The notes: generated by a model from the sequence alone, not told the origin. A DNA stretch of 33,340 nt from Flavobacteriaceae bacterium (GCA_029248185.1 JAQWJV010000030.1:1-33340), one strand, 5' to 3'; counted from the stretch's first letter, positions 1 to 8,727 are shown. Translations and numbers: made by a program.

Positions 1-1
1 A

Positions 2-199
2 GCAAAAGCAACATTTGAAGCGTATATTAGTCAATATCCCAATGGGTATAATCCATATGATTCCATGGGCGAATTTTATTTTGCTCAAAAGGATTATGAA
101 AATGCAAAAACGTATTATAATAAAGCATTGGATATCTACCCCGCTGCAAATTCTGCATCCCGAAAATTAGAAGAAGTAAATGCACTAACTGCAGAATAG
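2..199 (+). CDS. C-terminal end of a TPR-containing protein (partial)
   Basis: Only the last 65 codons and the TAG stop are inside the window; the start lies upstream. The visible residues contain a tetratricopeptide-type helix pair, with the stretch GEFYFAQKDYENAKTYYNKA followed by LDIYP, which fits the TPR pattern of small and large residues and the closing proline. TPR units mediate protein-protein contacts. In Bacteroidota such C-terminal repeats often follow an enzymatic domain such as a serine hydrolase, but nothing here shows which domain precedes it. A small hairpin with a long T run follows, so this gene probably ends its own transcript. Confidence 0.75.
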   Translation, partial: AKATFEAYISQYPNGYNPYDSMGEFYFAQKDYENAKTYYNKALDIYPAANSASRKLEEVNALTAE

Positions 200-221
200 A
201 AATTCTTTTTTTATCAAAATG

Positions 222-249
222 AACCCTCTTAAGCCGAGGTTTTTTTTTT
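222..249 (+). terminator. Candidate intrinsic terminator after the TPR gene
   Basis: The stem CCTC/GAGG (225-228 with 236-239) can be extended by AA/TT across one bulged C. It is followed at once by ten T residues (240-249). The stem is short, but the T tract and the position 22 bases after the stop codon are typical of a Rho-independent terminator. Confidence 0.5.
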
Positions 250-298
250 GATCCATTCTCCTTATCTTAGGAGTTCTATTAATCATAAATCAATTAAA

Positions 299-1093
299 AT
301 GAAAAAATTATTTGTCATTGCTTTAGTGTCATTTATTGTTTCCTCATGCAGCAATAATGCATACCAAGCTGAATTTGAAAAAAATACTGAGATTGCAAAA
401 GCATATTTTAAACTTCATGAAGAAGAAAATGCAGAAGCAATGTTTGAATATTTACATCCCGATATGGAATGGCATATGCCAGTCTATGGAATGGGGATGG
501 TAGGGATAGAACAAGTTAAGGCTGCAATCCTTGGATACCAGGCGGAATTCGATAACATGAAATTTGAAGCGGATTATTGGTTGCCGGGAGTCAATACTGA
601 AACTGGTGTTCCTGACGGAAGTACACGTGTCTATGGCACTTGGACTTCAATCAATACCCAAACAGGAAAAGAGACCGTTTTGACAGCATACCATTCTTTT
701 GAATTTAAAGAAGGTAAAATATACAAAGGAGGGGATTGGTTTGATCTGGGTGGTATGATGAGTGCAGTAGCCCATAAGAATCTTGTAGTTGCTGAATTTG
801 AGATTTTACCCGGAAAGGAAGAAATTGTTTTTGCCGCTATGGATAATCCAGAAATAGGCTTAGATATTACTCGAAACTACAAAGGTTGTAATTCATTAGT
901 GAGTACCTACAATAAAGAATCTAACACACTTTTTGTTATGTCTGAGTGGGATTCTTATGAAGAGTATGACGCTTATTTGAAATGGAGATCTGAAGAGTTT
1001 ACCGATTTAGGAGAAGCAATAATCCCATATTTAAAAGGAGGTTTAAAAGGTTTTAAAGCATTTTATCCCAATTCAGATTACAAAATTTATTAA
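299..1093 (+). CDS. Lipoprotein with SnoaL-like and ABM-like domains
   Basis: A 264-residue protein of unknown function. Starting at the ATG at 299 gives a clear lipoprotein signal, MKKLFVIALVSFIVSSC, with the acylated Cys at residue 17. A TTG at 248 in the same frame would add 17 polar residues before the signal and is rejected. Residues about 25-150 resemble the SnoaL/NTF2-like alpha+beta barrel: a helix with EEENAEAMFEYLHPDMEWH, a GIEQVKAAILGY helix, then beta strands ending in GGDWFDLGGM. Residues about 157-235 resemble the antibiotic biosynthesis monooxygenase (ABM) fold, with VVAEFEILPGKEEIVFAA and later VMSEWDSYEEYDAYLKWR. Both folds bind small molecules, but no catalytic set can be assigned. 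It stands alone, with terminators on both sides. Confidence 0.8.
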   Translation: MKKLFVIALVSFIVSSCSNNAYQAEFEKNTEIAKAYFKLHEEENAEAMFEYLHPDMEWHMPVYGMGMVGIEQVKAAILGYQAEFDNMKFEADYWLPGVNTETGVPDGSTRVYGTWTSINTQTGKETVLTAYHSFEFKEGKIYKGGDWFDLGGMMSAVAHKNLVVAEFEILPGKEEIVFAAMDNPEIGLDITRNYKGCNSLVSTYNKESNTLFVMSEWDSYEEYDAYLKWRSEEFTDLGEAIIPYLKGGLKGFKAFYPNSDYKIY

Positions 1094-1130
1094 ATATATT
1101 GACCCGCCCTCGTAAAGGGTTTTCTATTCC

Positions 1131-1162
1131 AAAGGAGATTTTCAAAAGAGGATCTCCTTTTT
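1131..1162. terminator. Hairpin terminator between convergent genes
   Basis: A perfect 9-bp stem, AAAGGAGAT (1131-1139) with ATCTCCTTT (1152-1160), with T residues after it on the plus strand and A residues before it. It can serve both the lipoprotein gene (plus) and the outer-membrane receptor gene (minus). A smaller CCCT/AGGG hairpin at 1107-1119 followed by TTTT lies just upstream and may also help stop the plus-strand transcript. Confidence 0.7.
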
Positions 1163-1208
1163 CATTCAATCGGATGATAGAATCTTGTTTGTTTTCAACA
1201 TAAAACCA

Positions 1209-3578
1209 TCAATTTTCATCACGTATCCGATCTTCTTCTTGAGTAGAATTTCTATCGATTTTACTTTTACTGAATTTTGATCCAAAGGTATAGACAAGAC
1301 GAAGTTGAATATTTTGTCTTGAACCATTGCTCTCTACTTCTGCATTAATATTTCCATAATTGATAGCACCCACAAACCCTCTGTTAAGTATTTTACTAAA
1401 TCCTAAATTCACTTTTAGTTGATCGTCTAAAAACTTTTTCCCAAATGAAAAATCTAAATCCGCAAACCAACGAACCTCTAAACCCTCATCTAAAGCCCCG
1501 GTTCCATAGTTACCACTCATTTCAAAATTCACATCATAAGGCAAGTCATAGCTTGCTTGAGTAAACCAGATTAAACTCCACTTATTTAGGTCAATAGAAT
1601 AGTTTTCAGATTGAAAATCGTTGTTAATAACAATGAACCCAGTAAATCCTTCAACCCCTTTTATAAAATCTAAAGGTCCAAACAATCTAAAATTCCAGTT
1701 TGCATTGTTTTCAATATTCACCTCCATTTGCCGGATTTGAGCCGAAGTATCATCCTGCTGAATTAATTCGAATATGGCATCTTCTGTACTACTATACCCA
1801 ACGGCAAAAAAAGGTTGTCCCTCATAGGTTAAATTAAACTGATATTTATTGGTGTAGGAAGGTGTTAAATTTGGATTTCCCTGACTTGCCGAATAGGGGT
1901 CTAAAAACTCAGCGAAGGAGTTTAAACTGCTGTATGAAGGTCTTCGGATTCTATAGCTATAGGAAATATTGGCACTTATGATTTCAGATATTTTTCTACT
2001 AATGGAGGCGCTTGGGAATATTTTTTTAATGGGTCTTTTTTTAACACTTGAATTAGGCCTTCCATTTTGCGTGAAAATTGATTCTCCGTCTGTATTACTG
2101 CCTTCGTATCGTGCTCCCCCCGAGAAAGACCAATTACCGACTGTTGCATTGGCTTTTGAATACAAAGCAAAAATCGTTTCTTCAATTAAAAACTGACTGC
2201 TTTCATTTTCATTAAGTTCAAAAATGCGTTCCCCATTCTCACTAAAAGATTGTAGGTCATTGTCTGTTCCCACCTCAGCATATCGAGTACCTAGACTCAA
2301 TGTTAGTTTATCTGAGAACGTTTTTGTGTAATCCAATCGATAAGTTTTAATATCATAGCTTCCTGCTTGAATGTACTTTCTATTTACAAAAGGAATGGTA
2401 CTTCCCTCAACATCAGAAAGAATATTGGTGTTGTCATTTTTAAAATGGATGTAATTCAAATCAATCAGTAGTTTATCGGTATCCGTCTTGTATTCGTAAT
2501 AGGGATTCAAATTAAAATCAAATCGATCAATATTAAACTTGTTTTCAGAGAATAAGATGTTTGAAGCAGTCGCATTGGAGATGCGAGTTTTACTGGAGGC
2601 TATCCGATCTGATTGTCGGGTATTATAACGTCCTCCAACTCCAATAATGTTTTTATCATTGATATGATAGTCTATAGTGCCACTCATTCTAAAGTTACTT
2701 GGATTATAGGGCTCAATGGTTTCTTGATCATAGGTTTCGTTCCCCACCTTTCTCACTAAAAATAAGTCGTCTCTCCAAGTAGGTTTGGAATGATTGATGC
2801 TTCCCTGCCAATTCAGTTTATTTATATAACGCGCAATCGAAACCCCTGTTCCGTATTCAAACCCCTGATCTTCTCCTACCCATGTACTCAGGTTCCCATG
2901 CGTTCCTAGGCGAACGTTTTTCTTTAAAATTATATTGATTATGGCACCCGTACCCGAGGCTTCATACTCAGCTCCCGGTTGTTCAACTACTTCTATTGTT
3001 GCAATATTATCCGCCGGAAAATCGCGAAGCAAGGTTTGTATATCCATGTATGCTGTTGTTTTTCCATTAATAAGAATAGTAACCCCACTGTTTCCAGCGA
3101 TGGAGATTCCATTATTGGTAACCAGAACTCCAGGGATCTTCCGCATTACGTCCTGTAAACGGGTATTAATCAACTCGGAATTCTCTAAATCAACAACCAA
3201 CTTTTCAGCGGTCTGGCGAATTACTGGACGCTTACTTTTTACAACTACTTCGTTCAAGCTTTGTGCTTCTTCCGCTAAAATAAAATCAGCAACTTTATTC
3301 TTGAGTAATTCAAATTCTTCTGTTTTTTTTGTCTCAAAACCCAAAACAGAAACTTCAAGTTGATAGGTTCCGTTTTCAATATCCTCAAAAAGATAGTTGC
3401 CCTTATCGTCAGAAACGACTCCTTTAATATAAGTCTCATTTCCTTTTTGTAGGAGAATGATGTTTGCAAATGACAATGGAGAATTTAAATTATCGGTGAT
3501 TTTTCCACGGATGGAGTTCTGTGCTTTTGTTGGGGAAAATACAAATACAAAAAGCAAGCAAAGGATAAAGTTTTTCAA
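1209..3578 (-). CDS. TonB-dependent-receptor-like outer membrane beta-barrel protein (OMP_b-brl_3 type)
   Basis: A 789-residue outer-membrane protein. The order is: signal peptide (residues 1-19, cleaved before QNSIRG); a carboxypeptidase-regulatory-like beta domain at about 20-105 (GKITDNLNSPLSFANIILL and GTYQLEVSVLGFE); a plug domain at about 115-220 (LQDVMRKIPGVLV, GVTILINGK, GAIINIILKK); then a long beta barrel to the end. The charged C-terminal tail after VYTFGSKFSKSK is typical of the PF14905-like barrel family common in Flavobacteriia. Unlike SusC proteins it has no SusD partner nearby, so its ligand cannot be inferred. It is transcribed alone and converges with the SnoaL-ABM gene. The start codon is at 3576-3578. 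Confidence 0.9.
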   Translation of the reverse strand: MKNFILCLLFVFVFSPTKAQNSIRGKITDNLNSPLSFANIILLQKGNETYIKGVVSDDKGNYLFEDIENGTYQLEVSVLGFETKKTEEFELLKNKVADFILAEEAQSLNEVVVKSKRPVIRQTAEKLVVDLENSELINTRLQDVMRKIPGVLVTNNGISIAGNSGVTILINGKTTAYMDIQTLLRDFPADNIATIEVVEQPGAEYEASGTGAIINIILKKNVRLGTHGNLSTWVGEDQGFEYGTGVSIARYINKLNWQGSINHSKPTWRDDLFLVRKVGNETYDQETIEPYNPSNFRMSGTIDYHINDKNIIGVGGRYNTRQSDRIASSKTRISNATASNILFSENKFNIDRFDFNLNPYYEYKTDTDKLLIDLNYIHFKNDNTNILSDVEGSTIPFVNRKYIQAGSYDIKTYRLDYTKTFSDKLTLSLGTRYAEVGTDNDLQSFSENGERIFELNENESSQFLIEETIFALYSKANATVGNWSFSGGARYEGSNTDGESIFTQNGRPNSSVKKRPIKKIFPSASISRKISEIISANISYSYRIRRPSYSSLNSFAEFLDPYSASQGNPNLTPSYTNKYQFNLTYEGQPFFAVGYSSTEDAIFELIQQDDTSAQIRQMEVNIENNANWNFRLFGPLDFIKGVEGFTGFIVINNDFQSENYSIDLNKWSLIWFTQASYDLPYDVNFEMSGNYGTGALDEGLEVRWFADLDFSFGKKFLDDQLKVNLGFSKILNRGFVGAINYGNINAEVESNGSRQNIQLRLVYTFGSKFSKSKIDRNSTQEEDRIRDEN

Positions 3579-3687
3579 AAGGAGTATTTATGTTAATTGG
3601 TTTTGAGAGGTTAGAAATAAAAAAAATACGATTGTTAAATGTCAATAGTATTATTTACTTATTTCAAACAGTTACTTCAATATAGAC

Positions 3688-3710
3688 GTAACTTTTCTTA
3701 AAAAGGTTAC
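3688..3710. promoter_or_regulatory. Imperfect inverted repeat between divergent genes
   Basis: GTAAC (3688-3692) and GTTAC (3706-3710) face each other across an A/T-rich core that is itself nearly self-complementary (TTTT against AAAA). A further GTTAC sits at 3671-3675. The repeat lies in the 249-base gap between the divergently transcribed receptor gene and the TIP30-like gene, where an operator would be expected. Nothing else in the gap was recognised. No regulator can be assigned. Confidence 0.3.
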
Positions 3711-3827
3711 AAGTAGGGATGACTTTTTTAAATATTTGGTCAGTAAAGTATTCATGTGGTTTTTGTTCAATTGAATTTTTTGCATAATATGTAGTAAATC
3801 TCATCAATCCAGTTTAATTTTATACTG

Positions 3828-4481
3828 ATGAAAAAACAAGTAACTGTTTTTGGAGCATCGGGTTTAGTTGGAAATTTTTTGATTCAAGAATTGCTCAAAG
3901 AGGTCTCAGTCACTAAAATAAATTTAGTTTCCAGGAAACCTATTCCAAGCGCTCATGAAAAAGTCGTTTCACATGTCATTGATTTTTCAAATGAGACGGA
4001 AATTGAAAACTGTATCAGAAACAGTACAACTGTCTTTTCAGCGATAGGAACCACACAGGCTAAGGTGAATGGAGACAAAGTAGCCTACAGTAAAATTGAT
4101 TACGATATCAATCTGCGAATTGCTACGCGCTGCTTGAAACTTAAAACTCCACAATTTCAATTGGTTTCATCGGGAGGGGCAGATGCCACAAGTTCTAATT
4201 TTTATTTAAGGTTAAAAGGAGAAATAGAGCGTGATGTATTTGATTTAAAGCTGCCTTCAGCCATCATTCTCAGACCATCTCTTTTGATCGGTAAACGCAA
4301 AGAGTTTCGTTTTGGTGAACGAATCGCACAATTATTAATGCCACTATTTTCATTTTTATTTCCTGTAAACTATAAGCCTGTAAAAGCGAGATGGGTAGCC
4401 GAAAAAATGAATGCTTATGCTAAATTAAGTTTGCCCGGAAATCATATTATTTCAAATAAAGAGTTTTTTGAAAAAATGTAA
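3828..4481 (+). CDS. NAD(P)-binding atypical SDR, TIP30/HTATIP2-like oxidoreductase
   Basis: A 217-residue cytoplasmic protein with an N-terminal Rossmann fold. The dinucleotide-binding loop GASGLVG is at residues 9-15, followed by an acidic/basic end of beta-2 (NLVSRKP). A serine-rich strand LVSSGGAD (112-119) and a YLRLK motif (Tyr126, Lys130) match the Ser and YxxxK arrangement of the short-chain dehydrogenase family. The overall pattern, including AIGTTQAKV, matches the TIP30/HTATIP2-like atypical SDRs annotated as NAD-dependent epimerase or nucleoside-diphosphate-sugar epimerase. Substrate unknown. It stands alone and converges with the HAD gene; the 59-base gap has no clear terminator. 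Confidence 0.82.
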   Translation: MKKQVTVFGASGLVGNFLIQELLKEVSVTKINLVSRKPIPSAHEKVVSHVIDFSNETEIENCIRNSTTVFSAIGTTQAKVNGDKVAYSKIDYDINLRIATRCLKLKTPQFQLVSSGGADATSSNFYLRLKGEIERDVFDLKLPSAIILRPSLLIGKRKEFRFGERIAQLLMPLFSFLFPVNYKPVKARWVAEKMNAYAKLSLPGNHIISNKEFFEKM

Positions 4482-4540
4482 TTATTGAAAGATTCCATGG
4501 ATTACTTTAAATTCATCCATCATCTGATTTTGCAACGGAT

Positions 4541-5203
4541 TTAGGTTAAAAATTCTCTAGAGATTTTGCTGTATTTAACTTTGTTAAAATCTTGAATCAC
4601 TAAATCAGCTTGACTATAATCTTGATTTTTTGAATGTTTACTATCATAGCCTATACAGTAAATTCCAGCGGCTTTAGCTGCCGTAATCCCATTAGTAGAA
4701 TCTTCAATTACCAGGCATTCAGATCTTGAAAAACCAGAGGCTTGGGCTGCTTTGATAAAAATTTCTGGATGCGGTTTTGAGGCTTTTAAATCAGCTCCAC
4801 TCAGTTTGGCAGTAAAATAGGGATCCAGATCAAATCGCTTAAAAATCCGATTAATATTTTCCATTGATGCAGAAGACGCTAAAACTAAGTTGAGGCCATT
4901 TTCATGATAGTTTTGTATCAATTCCAAAACACCGTCTAAAAGACTAAAATCGGTATCATGCTCAAAGAGTGGAATAAAATGTTTTCTTTTTGAAGCAACG
5001 AGTATTTCAGGGGAAACTTTTAGCTTAAATGTCTCACAAATTTCCTTACAAATAGGCAGGGTAGCTTTGCCAGTAAAAGAGGCATAAAATTCTTTTGAAA
5101 CATCAAGGTCAAATTCCTGAAACATTTTCTGATACGCTCTATGGTGAAGAGGTTCACTGTCTACAATGACTCCATCCATATCAAATAAAACAGCTTTTAA
5201 CAT
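4541..5203 (-). CDS. HAD-superfamily hydrolase, beta-phosphoglucomutase/phosphatase-like
   Basis: A 220-residue cytoplasmic enzyme. Motif I is FDMDGVIVDSE with the nucleophile Asp8 and acid/base Asp10. Motif II Ser110 lies in LVLASSAS, motif III Lys143 in KASKPHPEIF, and motif IV the acidic pair Glu167-Asp168 in VIEDSTNG. Residues about 15-85 form the helical C1 cap. This layout covers both beta-phosphoglucomutase and sugar- or glycolate-phosphatases. The Lys-Pro-His-Pro-Glu segment and the cap type favour the beta-phosphoglucomutase-like group, but the substrate is not fixed by the sequence. It lies 30 bases downstream of the GH3 beta-glucosidase gene on the same strand, so the two are probably co-transcribed and the HAD enzyme may handle a phosphorylated sugar released by that pathway. 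Confidence 0.85.
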   Translation of the reverse strand: MLKAVLFDMDGVIVDSEPLHHRAYQKMFQEFDLDVSKEFYASFTGKATLPICKEICETFKLKVSPEILVASKRKHFIPLFEHDTDFSLLDGVLELIQNYHENGLNLVLASSASMENINRIFKRFDLDPYFTAKLSGADLKASKPHPEIFIKAAQASGFSRSECLVIEDSTNGITAAKAAGIYCIGYDSKHSKNQDYSQADLVIQDFNKVKYSKISREFLT

Positions 5204-5233
5204 TGAATTATTTTACTTGGGTTTAAAGGAATG

Positions 5234-7495
5234 TTATTTGAGTTCAAAAGACAATTTTTCTTTTACATTCGAATTAGTTCCAACAAAGACATGAAAGGTT
5301 CCAGGCTCAGCTTCCCATTTTTGTTTTGCATTGTAAAATACTAAATCAGCCTCTTTGATGGTAAAAGTTACTTTTTGTGATGCACCGGGTTCTAATTCAA
5401 TGGTTTTGAAGCCTTTCAACTCTTTTACGGGACGTATAGCACTTGCAAAAGGATCTTGTATGTAGAGTTGAATAATTTCTTTACCTTTTACTTTTCCTGT
5501 ATTTTTTATTGTAATAGAAGCCTCTATTTTGGAGTTTTTTGTCATTTCCTTTGCGCTCAATTCAAGTGACGAATATTCAAACTTGGAATAGCTTAATCCA
5601 AAGCCAAAGGGAAAGAGCGGATCATTTTCTTCATCCCCATAATGCGACCAAAAAACACTACCGGGATCTTCTCCCTCAGTACCCGGCCTTCCTGTGCTTT
5701 TATGATTGTAATAGATGGGAACTTGACCAACGCTTCTGGGGAAACTCATGGGTAATTTTCCACTGGGGTTGTACTCTCCGTATAAAACCTGGGCGATAGC
5801 ATGACCACTTTGTGTTCCCAATTGCCAAGCCTCTACAATTGCTGGGATATTTTCAGCAGCCCAATTTAAAACTAAGGGACGTCCGTTCATAAGGACCAGT
5901 ACAATATTTGGATTTACGGCTGCTACTTTTTCTAACAGTTCTTGTTGAAATCCAGGAAGATCTAACTTGCTTCTACTTCTTCCTTCCCCAGACTGGAATC
6001 CATGCTCACCCAAAACCATGACCACGACTTCAACTTTTTGGGCTAATGCGATAGCTTCTTCAAAACCGGTTTTGTCAGTGGTATTGATTTGAACTTCTTC
6101 ATGAAAGCCATCTGGAGTTTTATTGATTAATTTCACTCCTTGCGCATGGCTGATGTTGTTTCCTTTATAGTTTTGTAGTCCTTCCAGTACCGATACCGCA
6201 GTATTGTCATCGGCTCCTATTCTCCAATTTCCAAGTGGACTGTTTTTGTCAGCAGCCAAAGGACCGATCAATCCTATTGTTACACCTTTCTTTTTGAGGG
6301 GAAGAATTTCATTTTCATTTTTTAAAAGTACGATTGATTTTTTTGCAACCTCGAGGGCTGCATCCATGATTTCTTTGGAACCTGTAATTTCTTTTTCTCG
6401 CTCCTCATTACAATAACGATAAGGGTCTTCAAAAAGGCCTAATTCAAATTTAACACTGAGTATTCTACGAACGGCATCATCAATTTGAGCAATAGAGATT
6501 TTATTTTCTTCGATAAGTTTTTCAAGTTCATAAATATAAATAGAAGATTCCATATCCATATCAGAACCTCCCAAAAGAGCTAATTCTCCAGCATGATTAT
6601 TGTCTTTGGCATATCCATGCTCTATCATTTCTCTGATAGATCCCCAATCAGAAACGACAAATCCATCAAAATTCCATTCTCCTTTGAGAAGATCTCTTTG
6701 AAGGTAGGCATCTGCAGTGGCAGGAATTCCATTTAAATCGTTAAATGAATTCATGAAGGTTTTAATTCCTGCATCTGCTGCAGCCTTAAAGGGGGGCAAT
6801 ACAATGTTGTGAAGGGTATTTAAGCCGATATCAACTGTATTGTATTCTTTCCCTGCTTCAACAAACCCATAGGCTGCAAAATGTTTTGCTGTGGCTGCAA
6901 TCGTGTAGGGAGACGCAAGATCTTCCCCTTGAAAACCTTTGACTCTGGCTGCTGCAATTAGGCTTCCTAAATAGGGGTCTTCTCCCGCACCTTCCATGAC
7001 TCGACCCCAACGTGCATCACGAGTAATGTCAATCATGGGAGCAAAAGTCCAATTGATTCCTGCAACTGCGGCTTCTTTTGCAGACAGCTCGGCGGAAAGT
7101 CGAATGGCTTCTAAATCCCAGCTTGCAGATTCAGCGAGGGGAATTGGAAAAACAGTTTTATAGCCATGAATCAAATCAAAACCAATGATTAGAGGAATTC
7201 CAAGTCGAGATTTTTCAACCGCAATTTTTTGTACTTCTTTTACCTCTTTAACTCCTTTAACATTTAGCATGGAGCCCACCCAACCATTGGAAAGATGATT
7301 GTATTTGATTTTGGAATCACCCCCTTTCGGAACCGGACCGGTAATATCCCAAAAACCATTGTATTGATTCATTTGTCCAATTTTTTCTTTGAGGGTCATT
7401 TTTGAAAGCAAGTCTGAGACTTTTTCATCAAGGGTTTTTTGGGCAATTGAAAAGGTGCTTATTAAAAGTGCTGAGAGAATAAGTTTTAATTTCAT
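5234..7495 (-). CDS. bglX: GH3 family beta-glucosidase (BglX-like), periplasmic
   Basis: A 753-residue exported glycoside hydrolase that releases terminal beta-linked glucose (possibly xylose) from oligosaccharides. The signal peptide is residues 1-19. The N-terminal TIM barrel contains the substrate-binding segment AKHFAAYG (Lys204-His205) and the nucleophile Asp283 in GFVVSDWGS. The second alpha/beta domain holds the general acid/base candidate Glu504 in QSGEGRSR. A fibronectin III-like C-terminal domain spans about 670-745. Length and domain order match BglX. It is first in a likely two-gene unit with the HAD enzyme. The preceding minus-strand sequence has a good Bacteroidota -7 box 33-40 bases before the ATG. 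Confidence 0.93.
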   Translation of the reverse strand: MKLKLILSALLISTFSIAQKTLDEKVSDLLSKMTLKEKIGQMNQYNGFWDITGPVPKGGDSKIKYNHLSNGWVGSMLNVKGVKEVKEVQKIAVEKSRLGIPLIIGFDLIHGYKTVFPIPLAESASWDLEAIRLSAELSAKEAAVAGINWTFAPMIDITRDARWGRVMEGAGEDPYLGSLIAAARVKGFQGEDLASPYTIAATAKHFAAYGFVEAGKEYNTVDIGLNTLHNIVLPPFKAAADAGIKTFMNSFNDLNGIPATADAYLQRDLLKGEWNFDGFVVSDWGSIREMIEHGYAKDNNHAGELALLGGSDMDMESSIYIYELEKLIEENKISIAQIDDAVRRILSVKFELGLFEDPYRYCNEEREKEITGSKEIMDAALEVAKKSIVLLKNENEILPLKKKGVTIGLIGPLAADKNSPLGNWRIGADDNTAVSVLEGLQNYKGNNISHAQGVKLINKTPDGFHEEVQINTTDKTGFEEAIALAQKVEVVVMVLGEHGFQSGEGRSRSKLDLPGFQQELLEKVAAVNPNIVLVLMNGRPLVLNWAAENIPAIVEAWQLGTQSGHAIAQVLYGEYNPSGKLPMSFPRSVGQVPIYYNHKSTGRPGTEGEDPGSVFWSHYGDEENDPLFPFGFGLSYSKFEYSSLELSAKEMTKNSKIEASITIKNTGKVKGKEIIQLYIQDPFASAIRPVKELKGFKTIELEPGASQKVTFTIKEADLVFYNAKQKWEAEPGTFHVFVGTNSNVKEKLSFELK

Positions 7496-7527
7496 CTTGA
7501 GTTGAATATTGGTTGCAAAATAAGTGT

Positions 7528-7535
7528 CAAATATA
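7528..7535 (-). promoter_or_regulatory. -7 promoter box for the GH3 gene
   Basis: On the minus strand this reads TATATTTG, a full match to the Bacteroidota -7 consensus TAnnTTTG. It would place transcription start roughly 25 bases before the GH3 start codon. A convincing -33 TTG element was not found at the usual spacing, so the call rests on the -7 box and position. Confidence 0.4.
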
Positions 7536-7670
7536 AAGAATAGAATACGAGTAACATTTTAAAATTAAAATTCAATGTTTAAAAGTTATTCAAGTTTTAT
7601 TTCGTTTTGACTGAAAAGCATACAATAACTATTTAGGAAATTTTTAGACGCAGAGCCTTTTTTGATCAAA

Positions 7671-7683
7671 GGGGTTGAACCCC
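7671..7683 (-). terminator. Hairpin downstream of the TIM-barrel isomerase gene
   Basis: GGGGT/ACCCC pair around a TGA loop, about 70 bases past the stop of the minus-strand isomerase gene. On that strand only TTT follows the stem before GATC, so this is a weak intrinsic terminator. The adjacent palindrome TTTGATCAAA (7661-7670) may extend the structure. The rest of the 258-base gap holds only the GH3 promoter region and no recognised gene. Confidence 0.35.
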
Positions 7684-7753
7684 AAAAAAAAGACAGTAGT
7701 GAAGCTTGGATGAATAAAGCGATGCAGGAAGAGTCCTTAGGTTGAGTTCCTCC

Positions 7754-8671
7754 TTATTTTATTGCTTTCTCAATTAAATTTTTAGTAAGTTTTGCCCCTT
7801 GGTTTCTTGACATAGTCGTGCCAAAAAATTCTACGCCGGCAAATTCAAAATGGGGTGCTTTTTTCAAAATATCAAACATCCTTTTGTAATCTATGGTTAT
7901 CTCCTCCCCCTCAGCAGTGAAATCAGAAGATTTTGCACTTACTGCACGGATATATGGCGAAAGCAATTCGATTCCTTTGTAGGGGTCAGGATAAAAAGTG
8001 TCGGGATTACGTTCCAATGTCCAATTGGTAAAATCGCCCAATATTCCAACATTTTTTTGATTCACTCCTTCCATTAAATTGATCATCCAATCTGGGTCTG
8101 AAGAATACCCATTGTGATTTTCAATCAACAGATCTATATTTTTGGATGCAGCGTAAGCTCCTAATTCACTGACTCCCTCAATCGTACATTTTAATTTTTC
8201 TTCATGAGCTACAGTGATGAATTGTGCACATACATTTCGCATCGATTTACATCCCAATTCAGATGCAACATCAACCCATTTCTTATAGGTTTCAACGGCT
8301 TTTTTTCTTTTTGTAGGATTAGCATCACCAATATCTCCAACCCCACCGGTGAGCATTACTGCACTTTTTACACCAGCAGATTTCATGTTTGCATTCATTT
8401 TTTGAAGGTGTTTTTCGTTCAGATTAGGTGGGAAATGAAACATTTCATGATCGATATATTCAAATCCTAATGATTTTGCAACTGCAGGATAATCAAAAAC
8501 ATCTATCCCTTGAGGGTCATCGCCACCATAGCCAGTCCGCATAAGTGACCAAGGAGTGATTGTAATCTTAATATTTTGTTGGCTCAAAAGTGCTATTTTT
8601 TTAAAACTAGATAGGCCAACAATTCCAAGAGAACCGATCAAACTCGAACTAATAAAACTTCTTCTTTTCAT
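7754..8671 (-). CDS. Exported sugar phosphate isomerase/epimerase-like TIM-barrel protein
   Basis: A 305-residue protein of the AP-endonuclease-2/xylose-isomerase-like TIM-barrel superfamily. The N-terminus, MKRRSFISSSLIGSLG, has a twin-arginine and a hydrophobic stretch, suggesting Tat export. Barrel strands are recognisable at IKITITPWSLM, GFEYIDHEMF, SAVMLTGG, KSMRNVCAQF, IDLLIENHNG, VGILGDFTNW and FEFAGVEFFG. The Glu in LLIENHNG and the Asp in ILGDFTNW are the usual metal-ligand positions of this fold. Proteins of this type in Bacteroidota glycan loci are annotated as sugar isomerases/epimerases, sometimes acting on oxidised or keto-sugars, but the substrate is unknown. It is downstream of the CotH gene on the same strand (56-base gap), perhaps in one unit. 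Confidence 0.82.
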   Translation of the reverse strand: MKRRSFISSSLIGSLGIVGLSSFKKIALLSQQNIKITITPWSLMRTGYGGDDPQGIDVFDYPAVAKSLGFEYIDHEMFHFPPNLNEKHLQKMNANMKSAGVKSAVMLTGGVGDIGDANPTKRKKAVETYKKWVDVASELGCKSMRNVCAQFITVAHEEKLKCTIEGVSELGAYAASKNIDLLIENHNGYSSDPDWMINLMEGVNQKNVGILGDFTNWTLERNPDTFYPDPYKGIELLSPYIRAVSAKSSDFTAEGEEITIDYKRMFDILKKAPHFEFAGVEFFGTTMSRNQGAKLTKNLIEKAIK

Positions 8672-8727
8672 TCATTTATAGTGTTTAATTAACAGTGTTA
8701 AATTATGAAATATTTTAATGAACATCC

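Noticed and set aside
248-298. TTG start that would lengthen the SnoaL-ABM lipoprotein
   Set aside because: It starts inside a terminator-like T tract and puts polar residues before a clean lipoprotein signal; the ATG at 299 is better.
2935-3363. 142-codon open frame on the plus strand inside the outer-membrane receptor gene
   Set aside because: Antisense to the conserved plug domain; composition is that of a shadow frame.
7661-7683. Palindromes TTTGATCAAA and GGGGT/ACCCC considered as a mobile-element end or attachment site
   Set aside because: No matching copy, target duplication, transposase or integrase is visible; a weak terminator after the isomerase gene is simpler.
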